Source: CAYILC01 sp964364145
GTDB lineage: Bacteria; Patescibacteriota; Microgenomatia; UBA1400; UBA12028
Assembly: GCA_964364145.1 (NCBI GenBank)
Contig: CAYILC010000041.1
Coordinates: 1-7,859 of the forward strand
Length of the DNA: 7,859 nucleotides
Direction: 5' to 3'
The position numbers and the translations under genes were made by a program. Position 1 is the stretch's first letter; each line of letters starts with the position of its first letter. The notes beneath the pieces are model-generated. The model saw only the letters and a list, made by a program, of their open reading frames with translations. It was not told the DNA's origin and did no database searches. Below, piece after piece: positions 1 to 6,313 of this stretch.

Positions 1-731
1 TTTGCGCAGTCAACAAGCGTTTGTCTATCGATCGGTTTAATCGTGTGCATGTTCACCACCCTCACAGACACTTTCTCCTTTTGAAGTGCCTCTGCGGCTT
101 CCAACGTAAAAGAAACCATAAGACCGCAGGCAACAACCGTGATATCTTTTCCCTCGCGTAAAATCTCGGCGCGACCCAGCACGAATGGTGAAGTTTTTTG
201 CGTAATCATTGGAGAAGGCTCTCTACTCAATCGGAGATATGCCGGACCAACCATCTGCGCAATTGCCGCAGTTGCTTTTTTTGCCTCAATCGCATCACAC
301 GGGCATACGATCGTCATGTTCGGCAAAGCGCGAAGCATTGCGATATCTTCTAATGCTTGAGCAGAAGCGCCATCTGCTCCAACGGTAACTCCAGCATGCG
401 AACCAATCAGTTTGACGTTTGCACCATTCAAACACACCGAGATGCGAATTTGATCCCAAGCTCTTCCTAAAAATACACCGTACGTTGCAGCAAATGGGAT
501 AAAGCCTTCTGTAGCCAAACCCGCTGCAATTCCCACCATGTTCTGTTCACCAATACCAACATTCCAGAAACGATCGGGAAACTGTCGAGCAAACATGCCT
601 AACCGCGTAGACGAAGTGAGATCAGCAGTTAACGCAACAATCCGTTCATCGCTTTTTGCCAATGCAACGAGTGCCTCACCAAACCCATCGCGTGTCGCTG
701 TCAATGTGTCTGCCGTTGTATTCTCATTCAT
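1..731 (-). CDS. Transketolase, C-terminal subunit (partial, 3' end outside window)
   Basis: Second half of a split transketolase, which moves a two-carbon ketol unit between sugar phosphates in the non-oxidative pentose phosphate pathway using thiamine diphosphate. It is read from the reverse strand: 243 codons starting MNENTTADTL, running off the left edge. The pyrimidine-binding domain is clear: GIGEQNMVGIAAGLA (residues 59-73) carries the catalytic Glu62 that activates the cofactor, followed by SHAGVTVGADG (111-121) and ALEDIAMLRALPNM (126-139). YLRLSREP (165-172) and MHTIKPID (228-235) mark the junction with, and start of, the transketolase C-terminal domain. The start ATG overlaps the end of the N-subunit gene by 8 bases (ATGAATGA), so the two are probably translationally coupled. 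An AAGGG lies 10 bases upstream of the ATG. At the position of the His in the THQ motif of full-length transketolases there is Ala124. About 60-70 residues are probably missing, judging by usual subunit length. Confidence 0.93.
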   Translation of the reverse strand, partial: MNENTTADTLTATRDGFGEALVALAKSDERIVALTADLTSSTRLGMFARQFPDRFWNVGIGEQNMVGIAAGLATEGFIPFAATYGVFLGRAWDQIRISVCLNGANVKLIGSHAGVTVGADGASAQALEDIAMLRALPNMTIVCPCDAIEAKKATAAIAQMVGPAYLRLSREPSPMITQKTSPFVLGRAEILREGKDITVVACGLMVSFTLEAAEALQKEKVSVRVVNMHTIKPIDRQTLVDCA

Positions 732-1566
732 ACACAATTTTCCCTTGTAGGGTTCGCAATTCATGCAGTGCCTCTTTTGCTTCTTGTGCGTTTGGAGCCT
801 TTGCGTGCCAACTTGATTTTCCTTCCATAAACTTCACACCTTTCCCAGCTATCGTATGCGCGATAATGGCAACAGGTTCCTCAATACTGGTTTGTGCTTC
901 TTTGCAGACGTTAATAATAGACTCGATATTGTGACCATCAACCTCAATGACGTGCCAACCAAACGCCGTCAACTTTTCGGCAAAAGGTTCCAACGGCAAT
1001 ATATCTTCTGTAAAGCCTTCGCTCTGAATAGTGTTGCGGTCAATGATGACGGAAAGGTTGTGCAATCGATGCGCCGAGGCAAACGCATACGCCTCCCACA
1101 CTTGTCCCTCATCCTGTTCGCCATCACCCATCACACAGTACACATGATGTGTCTTATGTTTCAATCTAGCAGCCAGTGCTAGACCGCACGCAAAAGATAT
1201 TCCTTGACCAAGTGATCCACTGCTATTCTCAACACCAGCCAATAACCGCATAACTGGGTGCCCTTGCAACCGTGAACCAAGTTTGCGAAGTGTTTTGAGT
1301 TCAGTTTTTGGAAAAAAACCTGCCTCGGCCAAAGTTGCGTATAACACCGGGCAAACGTGTCCATTAGACAACACTAATCGATCACGATCTTCCCATAAGG
1401 GATGTTTGGGATCAAAATGAAGGACGCCAAAGTACAGCGCGGCAAACACATCGGCCAACCCAAGCGCTCCGGCCGAATGACCGCTTCCTGCCTCAACCAA
1501 CATTGTGATGATGTCTTCTCGGATGGTTTCTGCTTTTGCGATGATATCTTGGACAGTGACAGACAT
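724..1566 (-). CDS. Transketolase, N-terminal (ThDP-binding) subunit
   Basis: First half of the split transketolase, expected to pair with the product of the overlapping downstream gene into an active heteromeric enzyme in the cytoplasm. With the start chosen here (MSVTVQDI) it has 280 residues, usual for this subunit. Visible signatures: GSGH (27-30), SNGH (67-70), LQGHP (101-105), GSLGQG (117-122), the ThDP/metal motif GDGEQDEGQVWEA (147-159) with its partner Asn178 in DRN, and the active-site His254 in SWHAKAP. All usual cofactor ligands appear intact. An in-frame ATG at 1593 would add nine residues, but it has no ribosome binding site. The ATG at 1566 sits 6 bases after a TATAGT -10 element, which favours it as a leaderless start. 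It is divergent from the DUF1189 gene and ends in TGA within the next gene's start. Confidence 0.93.
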   Translation of the reverse strand: MSVTVQDIIAKAETIREDIITMLVEAGSGHSAGALGLADVFAALYFGVLHFDPKHPLWEDRDRLVLSNGHVCPVLYATLAEAGFFPKTELKTLRKLGSRLQGHPVMRLLAGVENSSGSLGQGISFACGLALAARLKHKTHHVYCVMGDGEQDEGQVWEAYAFASAHRLHNLSVIIDRNTIQSEGFTEDILPLEPFAEKLTAFGWHVIEVDGHNIESIINVCKEAQTSIEEPVAIIAHTIAGKGVKFMEGKSSWHAKAPNAQEAKEALHELRTLQGKIVYE

Positions 1567-1572
1567 ATCTCT

Positions 1573-1578
1573 ACTATA
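1573..1578 (-). promoter_or_regulatory. -10 element of the transketolase operon
   Basis: TATAGT on the minus strand, ending 6 bases before the ATG at 1566. Standard spacing puts the transcription start on or next to the A of that ATG. No convincing -35 hexamer lies at 16-18 bases; the best is TTTCAA. Inferred from sequence only. Confidence 0.45.
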
Positions 1579-1596
1579 CGCGATCGAGAGCATGGA

Positions 1597-1626
1597 TTGA
1601 AATTAGAATGTCAACTGCTATATACT
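1597..1626 (+). promoter_or_regulatory. Promoter of the DUF1189 gene
   Basis: TTGAAA (-35, 1597-1602) and TATACT (-10, 1621-1626) with 18-base spacing; TATATA at 1619-1624 gives a 16-base alternative. Transcription would start around 1631-1633, leaving a leader of only about 12-14 bases that just contains the AAGGA ribosome binding site at 1632-1636, 8 bases before the ATG. Confidence 0.6.
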
Positions 1627-1644
1627 GCAACAAGGAATAACGTT

Positions 1645-2517
1645 ATGCGAAAACTCAAAACATTTTTCCGAACACTCGTTCTCTCATCTATTTCTCCCGC
1701 ATATTACAACGACGTTGTCCGCGCGCCAGCATGGTTTAGTTGGCAATATTTTATTGGGTTTCAATTTTTTAGCGCTATTATCGCAACCATCACCTTTGGG
1801 TTTGCACTGTCACATATCAACATCACACAAATTCAACAGAATTTGCTTGCGATATACCCTCAAAATCTAGAACTTTCACTCAAGGATGGTAAGCTGTCGA
1901 TAAACAAGCCGCTTCCGTACTATATTCCATATCCGGAAGGGACGAATGAGCCAAATGGTTCATCATCGCGGTTTATTGCGTTTCAAAAAGATCAATATGT
2001 TCCAACGCTCGATGATGTTCGCGCAGAAGATGCTGTTGCGGTGCTCACCGAAACAACGGCTTATCTCAACTCAAAAAATGGTGAACTTAGGGTTGTACAG
2101 TATCCGAACAAAGATGAATTGTTTTCCCTCACCGATACTATGATAAACCAAACAATGAACCGCTTTTTCAATCATGATTTCATTGCAAAAAAGTACTATG
2201 CAGTGGTATTAGCCGTGATTTCTCTAGTATTTATCTTTCCGGCACTGTGTATATTCTCGCTCATCGGATTATTCTTTTATACCATTGCCACATGGATCAT
2301 CACAAAAATTTTTATGGCACAAAAGAAACTTTCTTTCGGCAAGTTATTACTCGTGAGTTTCCATTCCGTGACGCCGGTGGTTCTTATCTCAACCAGTATG
2401 CGATTCGCCGGATATCAGGACATTCCAAACATCCTTGCTTTTATCTTGTATTTGGTATGGACGTTGATTGGATTGCGACAAGTTAAACCGGTCCAAATCA
2501 TTTCAAAGAAAAAATAA
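1645..2517 (+). CDS. DUF1189 family membrane protein
   Basis: 290-residue integral membrane protein resembling the DUF1189 family, whose function is unknown. The N-terminus (KTFFRTLVLSSISPAYYNDV, residues 5-24) matches the family's typical opening, in which a short amphipathic stretch with a Ser-Pro-x-Tyr motif precedes the first membrane segment (about 32-55). Residues 56-180 form a hydrophilic, probably extracytoplasmic domain with the family-like pattern of a short strand followed by KDGKLSINKPLP (80-91). Three further hydrophobic stretches follow (about 184-222, long enough for two helices, then 235-250 and 262-278), and the protein ends in a basic KKK tail. The start at 1645 is chosen because AAGGA lies 8 bases upstream and a promoter lies just before it. 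The frame stays open upstream to 1402, but that part is antisense to transketolase and is not coding. It converges with the permease operon, with 11 bases between stops. Confidence 0.8.
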   Translation: MRKLKTFFRTLVLSSISPAYYNDVVRAPAWFSWQYFIGFQFFSAIIATITFGFALSHINITQIQQNLLAIYPQNLELSLKDGKLSINKPLPYYIPYPEGTNEPNGSSSRFIAFQKDQYVPTLDDVRAEDAVAVLTETTAYLNSKNGELRVVQYPNKDELFSLTDTMINQTMNRFFNHDFIAKKYYAVVLAVISLVFIFPALCIFSLIGLFFYTIATWIITKIFMAQKKLSFGKLLLVSFHSVTPVVLISTSMRFAGYQDIPNILAFILYLVWTLIGLRQVKPVQIISKKK

Positions 2518-2528
2518 GCTTTACAACA

Positions 2529-3317
2529 TTACGAGCTCGCTGAACTGTATCTTCGCAAACCAACCTTCCACACAGAACGTCCAAGGAAGAAAAACCCAAT
2601 CGCTAGCAGATGAAACCAAACCAAGAATCCTAGACTGGCACGGCCAAACAACACGTCAGAGGACATGCCTATCATAAGCGCGAGCGGAACAACGCTTATC
2701 ATTATCCTCTGCATGATGTATCCATAGATCTCACGAGGATATCTTGCTGTGTCGTACATGGATTGAAACAAATATACGATGTTACTGAGTCGATCCACAA
2801 AAAGCGAGACCGTCATCGTGAGAAAATATACCCCATACGCTAGGAAAATGCTTACAAGAAATACCCAGCAAAAAAGGATGAAAACCGGCAAACTCGGCAA
2901 GCCTCCACGAAGAGAAAGGCCAACAGTAATCATTGCTATCCCTCCAACAAGAGAAGAAACAAGATTAATACTGTATTGATGAAAAGACAAAAGAAACTGC
3001 GAATCGATCGGTTTTGTTAAAATCAAATCAAGCTGACCATTATTGATAAAGGTGGGAATACGCTCAAAGCTCGGCATCATCCACCCCCAAACAAACACTC
3101 CCAAAAGGCGATATAAACCGACCATAATCAAGGTTTCTGCTTGCGTCCAAGATCCAATGGCTTGAACATTCTGCATGAGCACAGTGAAGAAGATCAAGTC
3201 TGCAATGGTCCAACATATATCGATGATGAGCCAAATGATAAAGTTCGCTCGATACTCCATATTGCTGATCCAGGCGATCTTAAACATCGCGATAAATAAC
3301 TTGAAATATCTTTTCAT
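2529..3317 (-). CDS. ABC-2 type transporter permease (DUF990-like), second of pair
   Basis: 262-residue polytopic membrane protein with about six hydrophobic segments (roughly 24-48, 62-80, 115-137, 143-170, 203-220, 228-246). It carries hallmarks of the ABC-2 family transporter group once called DUF990: NNGQLDLILTKPID (92-105) in the loop after the second helix, and the DTARYPREIYG motif (189-199) before the last helices. Such proteins form the membrane channel of ABC exporters with a separate ATPase; the substrate cannot be told from sequence. Its ATG directly abuts the TAG of the upstream permease (TAGATG), with a strong GGAGGG ribosome binding site at 3321-3326 inside the end of that gene, so translation is probably coupled and the two permeases are made in equal amounts, as expected for a heterodimer. 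No nucleotide-binding domain is present. Confidence 0.87.
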   Translation of the reverse strand: MKRYFKLFIAMFKIAWISNMEYRANFIIWLIIDICWTIADLIFFTVLMQNVQAIGSWTQAETLIMVGLYRLLGVFVWGWMMPSFERIPTFINNGQLDLILTKPIDSQFLLSFHQYSINLVSSLVGGIAMITVGLSLRGGLPSLPVFILFCWVFLVSIFLAYGVYFLTMTVSLFVDRLSNIVYLFQSMYDTARYPREIYGYIMQRIMISVVPLALMIGMSSDVLFGRASLGFLVWFHLLAIGFFFLGRSVWKVGLRRYSSASS

Positions 3318-4109
3318 CTACCCTCCAACCGCCGAGTACTTTTGTATCGCTTTCCTCCACATCACCTGACCGAGAAAAAAGAGCACAAAAAACCACCCCA
3401 GCGCGCGCCAGGCATACGTTAGCCCTTCCTGTGTAGACATCGTTCCTGTCATGAGTTGAATCGGCACAAAATACCAGGTGTAAAACGGTGTCCATGAGGC
3501 AATTTGCCGAACAATGGAAGGAAAGAAAAAAAGCGGCAACCATTGTCCCCCAAAAAATCCTTCTGCCATCCATCGAAAATGTACAAGTGAATTTGCCTGA
3601 TCCATCCAAAACGACATAAGGACAATAAGCCAGCTTATAAAAAATCGCAGAAAAAATGAAAACAATGCCAGTATTATTCCAAGACCTACTGCAGAAGGTT
3701 GAGCAGAAATGCCTTGGATTGTGACCAATCGAGGCAAAAAGAGAATAATCACCGGCAAAAGCAGAAATATTCCTGTTGTTCTCCACATCAACTCGTTTGC
3801 TATAAGATACAACTGCAAGGACATGGGCTTAATAATTTTTGTACTGATCGTGCCATCTTTTACACTAGCTATCATCCATTGCTCGAAACCCACCGACACT
3901 AATCGGTTAATCATAAGTGCCAAGATAGAATAGAGAATGAGTTGTCCGGCAACGACGTGCGAAATTCTTCCGGTGTTTTCCATGTTCCCCCAGAAACTTG
4001 TCAAAATCAGCACTGGGAAAACCTCCATAAACGTCCAGACAAGGCGCTCTCCTCTGGAGGTGTTCGAGTTCTGCCAGGTAATAGAACAATAGGCTAAAAA
4101 CTTTTTCAT
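3318..4109 (-). CDS. ABC-2 type transporter permease (DUF990-like), first of pair
   Basis: 263-residue membrane protein, about the same length and topology as its downstream neighbour and probably a diverged paralogue. The family loop appears as SVKDGTISTKIIKPMSLQLY (82-101), equivalent to the partner's GQLDLILTKPID. FFGGQWLPLFFFP (185-197) matches the conserved stretch before the last helices in this permease class. Hydrophobic segments lie at about 26-40, 52-70, 112-130, 141-168, 186-200 and 236-250. It should form the other half of the exporter channel. It is first in a two-gene operon: upstream is a divergent gap of 109 bases and then the DUF3800 gene, so no ATPase gene precedes it. The ATG has no Shine-Dalgarno; an extended -10 (TGG then TACAAT) ends 10 bases before it, pointing to a very short leader. 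Confidence 0.83.
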   Translation of the reverse strand: MKKFLAYCSITWQNSNTSRGERLVWTFMEVFPVLILTSFWGNMENTGRISHVVAGQLILYSILALMINRLVSVGFEQWMIASVKDGTISTKIIKPMSLQLYLIANELMWRTTGIFLLLPVIILFLPRLVTIQGISAQPSAVGLGIILALFSFFLRFFISWLIVLMSFWMDQANSLVHFRWMAEGFFGGQWLPLFFFPSIVRQIASWTPFYTWYFVPIQLMTGTMSTQEGLTYAWRALGWFFVLFFLGQVMWRKAIQKYSAVGG

Positions 4110-4119
4110 GATAAGGGAT

Positions 4120-4128
4120 ATTGTACCA
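4120..4128 (-). promoter_or_regulatory. Extended -10 promoter of the ABC permease operon
   Basis: TGGTACAAT on the minus strand: TACAAT at 4120-4125 preceded by a TGn extension. Such extended -10 promoters can work without a good -35, and none is evident here. The predicted start of transcription is near 4113, about four bases before the ATG at 4109, so the mRNA would be essentially leaderless. Confidence 0.5.
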
Positions 4129-4181
4129 GGAGAATTTCAAAACTATTGTTTACTGCAGTGATTGGTTGGGAGAGAATCGAG

Positions 4182-4200
4182 AATTATTATTTGGATAATT
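4182..4200. repeat. Inverted repeat upstream of the DUF3800 gene (possible operator)
   Basis: Perfect 6-base dyad AATTAT / ATAATT with a 7-base centre, just upstream of the TATACT -10 of the DUF3800 gene. Position and symmetry fit a repressor or activator site, but the sequence is very A+T-rich and a chance dyad is quite possible. Confidence 0.25.
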
Positions 4201-4205
4201 TGAGA

Positions 4206-4211
4206 TATACT
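4206..4211 (+). promoter_or_regulatory. -10 element of the DUF3800 gene
   Basis: TATACT ending 7 bases before the ATG at 4219, which puts the predicted transcription start at about 4218. No Shine-Dalgarno is visible between. The -35 region is A+T-rich without a recognisable hexamer. Confidence 0.45.
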
Positions 4212-4218
4212 TGAGTTT

Positions 4219-4992
4219 ATGGAAAATGCCTATATTTTTGTGGATGAAACGGGAAAACCGGATAAAACAGATAAAAGTGAGTATTTTTGTCTTTCGGCAA
4301 TTGTGATTAACGATAGAAATAGGAAACAGTTGAAGGGAGGATTGGAAGCGTTAAAGCGCAAATATTTTGGGTCCAAGAGCTATGTGATTCACGGGAGTGA
4401 GATTAAAAGAGATTTAAAATATAGGAAGAAAAATTTAGTTGAGTTTGCGATAGACTTACGAAAAGTGGTTTTGCCTATTGGTTTTTTTGCATTGTGCACT
4501 ATCACCGACAAGCAAAGGGCATATGAGCGTGGCTGGCTCAAAACTACAATACTCGAAAAGTCATACCGAATGATTTTGTCTAACTTAATTAAGTTTGTGA
4601 TCGCAAAAGATTACCGAGGGCAGATCATTGCTGAGGCTAGTGCTCATGAACAAGATTTACATCTTTACAAGAATTTCTTTCACTTTATGGCAAACGGTGT
4701 CTCCAGATTGAACGTAAGTACAGATGATGTGAAGAATCATGTGACGGCTATTTCGTACGTGACTAAGCAAAATGACGATTGTGAAACACAACTGGTGGAC
4801 TTACTTGCAGGAGTGATTGAAATAAAACATAGGCTAGATGCTAAACAGATTAGTGGAGAGAAAGTGAGTGATTTTGATAAGGAAATACTTAAGATTTTGG
4901 AGAATAAGCTGTTTGTGGCCAATGCGAAGGGAACGAATAAGAGAAAAAGTGAGCTGTACAGAGCAATCACTGCTTATGTAAAGTACCCATAA
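4219..4992 (+). CDS. DUF3800 family protein (predicted RNase H-like fold)
   Basis: 257 residues resembling the DUF3800 family, thought to adopt an RNase H-like fold with acidic metal-binding residues; no activity is established for most members. Visible family pattern: IFVDETG (6-12, with Asp9/Glu10) on the first strand, FCLSAIVI (23-30) on the second, IHGSEIK (57-63), the strand FFALCTIT (89-96), IIAEAS (136-141, Glu139), and the C-terminal SYVTKQNDD...TQLVDLLAGVIEI (179-202) in which Asp194 takes the place of the usual late acidic residue. A nuclease-like role is an inference. The gene is lower in G+C (about 36% by hand count over 4261-4680) than two lines I counted among its neighbours (about 52%), though a third, in permease DNA, was only about 33%. 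It stands alone between the divergent permease operon and the convergent NUDIX gene, suggesting a separately acquired single gene. DUF3800 genes are often found in mobile or defence-like settings, but none is visible here. Confidence 0.8.
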   Translation: MENAYIFVDETGKPDKTDKSEYFCLSAIVINDRNRKQLKGGLEALKRKYFGSKSYVIHGSEIKRDLKYRKKNLVEFAIDLRKVVLPIGFFALCTITDKQRAYERGWLKTTILEKSYRMILSNLIKFVIAKDYRGQIIAEASAHEQDLHLYKNFFHFMANGVSRLNVSTDDVKNHVTAISYVTKQNDDCETQLVDLLAGVIEIKHRLDAKQISGEKVSDFDKEILKILENKLFVANAKGTNKRKSELYRAITAYVKYP

Positions 4993-4997
4993 AAGGC

Positions 4998-5038
4998 AAA
5001 AACTGGCATGTGGTCGTTGGACGCACTTACCAGTTTTC
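4998..5038. terminator. Bidirectional intrinsic terminator between DUF3800 and NUDIX genes
   Basis: Perfect 8-base arms AAAACTGG (4999-5006) and CCAGTTTT (5030-5037). The loop can fold further: GTG pairs with CAC and CGT with ACG around a TGG tip. On the plus strand the hairpin ends in T4, and on the minus strand in T5 (complement of 4998-5002). It begins 6 bases after the DUF3800 stop and lies downstream of the convergent NUDIX gene, so it can serve both. Confidence 0.75.
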
Positions 5039-5113
5039 TAGGATTTCAGTGTAACACGGTGAGTTAATAGATTCAATAGACAGATAAATATCACTGCAGG
5101 CTTACAGAGCAAC

Positions 5114-5674
5114 CTACCCAAACAGTATCTTCTCAAACGCTTTTTTCTTTTCCGGATAGATCTTCATCTGCAAAAGTAAAGGTACAACCTCAAGATCGCG
5201 AAACTTTGGATCCTCTGCAAAGTTAAGAAACTCATCAAGTGAAACAAGTTTATTTTCGATTTTCTCACCAGCATCCAAATGAGGCTCCTGTTGTTTCGTA
5301 CAATTTCGAGCAATAAACGTGGAGATATTCCAAATGATTTTTGAAAAAGGAGTTACAGAGTGCCAGAGCTGCCAATCTTGTGAAACATACCCTGTCTCTT
5401 CGAGTAACTCGCGTTTAGCAGTGGTTAGCTGATCCTCCTCGTAATCGTTGCATCGACCACCCGCCAGGCCAACAAACGGTTCCATATCAGGCTGTTGCTG
5501 TTCTTGGACGAGAATTTTGTCACCAACCACAGGAATCACCATCGCGGTGTTCAATCGCTTCAGACGCTCAAAAGTTTCCGTGCTTCCATCGAACATCTTC
5601 TGCTGCCATTGATAGACATCAAAGATCTTGCCGTGAAAGACGCAGGTCGCATTGGGGGGAAGTTGCTTAGACAT
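5114..5674 (-). CDS. NUDIX hydrolase (ADP-ribose pyrophosphatase-like)
   Basis: 186 residues from the start chosen here (MSKQLPP). NUDIX enzymes cleave nucleoside diphosphates linked to another group; length, the N-terminal strand region and the loop before the box resemble the ADP-sugar/ADP-ribose class, but the substrate is uncertain. The NUDIX box is present, with the metal-binding core RELLEETGY at residues 88-96 and the upstream Glu at 80 seven residues before it. The first Gly of the consensus (Gx5Ex7REUxEExGU) is replaced by Arg74, preceded by Gly72-Gly73. An ATG at 5683 would add three residues, but it overlaps a TACAAT -10 element that ends 7 bases before the ATG at 5674, so 5674 is preferred as a leaderless start. 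Neither start has a Shine-Dalgarno. It follows the M23 gene by about 40 bases and ends before the shared terminator at 4998-5038. Confidence 0.87.
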   Translation of the reverse strand: MSKQLPPNATCVFHGKIFDVYQWQQKMFDGSTETFERLKRLNTAMVIPVVGDKILVQEQQQPDMEPFVGLAGGRCNDYEEDQLTTAKRELLEETGYVSQDWQLWHSVTPFSKIIWNISTFIARNCTKQQEPHLDAGEKIENKLVSLDEFLNFAEDPKFRDLEVVPLLLQMKIYPEKKKAFEKILFG

Positions 5675-5681
5675 CTCAACC

Positions 5682-5687
5682 ATTGTA
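5682..5687 (-). promoter_or_regulatory. -10 element of the NUDIX gene
   Basis: TACAAT on the minus strand, ending 7 bases before the ATG at 5674 and sharing bases with the alternative ATG at 5683. Only weak -35 candidates lie upstream, inside the gap after the M23 stop. If used, the mRNA starts at or one base before the start codon. Confidence 0.4.
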
Positions 5688-5714
5688 CTGCAGATGCCAT
5701 TACTTTGTAGAATG

Positions 5715-6308
5715 TCACTTTGCAGAAGCGATCACAGATCCTACACCAACAGCAATTTCTGGAAGGATGAAACCAGGATTTACGCGCTTGCCGCCTGTTA
5801 CACGCACCTCAAAGTGCACGTGAGGGCCTGTTGAATGGCCAGTAAGGCCAACATACCCGATCACGTCAGATGTATCTACTTTGTCACCCACCTTCATGGT
5901 TGTTTTTGACATATGGGCATACAGGGTTTGGATGCCGTTCTCATGCTCAATGAGTACATAGCGGCCATATCCGCCTTTCTCAAATTCTACATTCACCACT
6001 GTACCCGAACGTACAGGATAGATCTCGGAACCAAAAGTGGCACGAATGTCATATCCGGGGTGAAATCTGGTAAATTTTTGAGAGAGCCCCTTAAAACTCT
6101 TTGAGGCAACCGGAAACTGATAAAAGGTTGAAAGTTTGAACCCGCTGATCTCAGCGTCATTTTGATCAGCTTTACGTATACCTTGACTTATAGCTTGACC
6201 ATCAAGGTTAGAAAGATCGTCAGCCGCATAAAGCGGAGATGCAAACTGTGTTAAAAGGATTGTCATCAATCCGAGGACTGTCGCAATCCGAGCAATGTTT
6301 TTTTTCAT
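5715..6308 (-). CDS. Secreted M23 family (LytM-type) metallopeptidase
   Basis: 197 residues from the start chosen here (MKKNIARIATVLG). Residues 1-28 are a typical signal peptide: a basic n-region, a hydrophobic core, and a likely cut after SPLYA before ADD, so the enzyme acts outside the membrane. The rest is a single M23 domain, a zinc endopeptidase that usually cuts peptidoglycan cross-bridges. Zinc and catalytic residues look intact: His83 and Asp87 in HPGYD, His132 in YAHMS, His163 and His165 in GPHVHFEV. There is no LysM, SH3 or coiled-coil region, so targeting must come from elsewhere or the enzyme is a minimal hydrolase, perhaps for cell separation. Tandem ATGs at 6323 and 6320 would add five or four residues; 6308 is chosen because it puts the lysines at the N-terminus of the signal peptide. 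No start has a clear Shine-Dalgarno. A strong promoter lies about 90 bases upstream, behind a terminator-like hairpin. Confidence 0.9.
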   Translation of the reverse strand: MKKNIARIATVLGLMTILLTQFASPLYAADDLSNLDGQAISQGIRKADQNDAEISGFKLSTFYQFPVASKSFKGLSQKFTRFHPGYDIRATFGSEIYPVRSGTVVNVEFEKGGYGRYVLIEHENGIQTLYAHMSKTTMKVGDKVDTSDVIGYVGLTGHSTGPHVHFEVRVTGGKRVNPGFILPEIAVGVGSVIASAK

Positions 6309-6313
6309 AGGTT

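Noticed and set aside
1609..1614. Perfect TTGACA on the minus strand upstream of transketolase
   Set aside because: No -10-like hexamer lies 16-18 bases downstream; the TATAGT is 30 bases away, too far to pair with it.
1402..1644. Open frame continuing upstream of the DUF1189 start
   Set aside because: It lies antisense to the transketolase N-subunit, shows no family resemblance, and the ATG at 1645 has its own promoter and ribosome binding site.
2505..2540. AGCT-containing weak hairpin plus T6 between the converging DUF1189 and permease genes
   Set aside because: Only about four base pairs; too weak to call a terminator.
1591..2769. Repeated CATGGATTGAAA near 1591 and near 2758
   Set aside because: One copy is intergenic and one is inside a permease gene; there is no larger repeat structure, so it is not an array or element end.
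27..3013. 12-base repeat ATCGATCGGTTT at 27-38 and near 3002-3013
   Set aside because: Both copies encode the same Lys-Pro-Ile-Asp in unrelated proteins; coincidence of codon choice.
3280..3786. 168-codon open frame overlapping the first permease
   Set aside because: Shifted-frame shadow of a clear permease gene with no recognisable family pattern.
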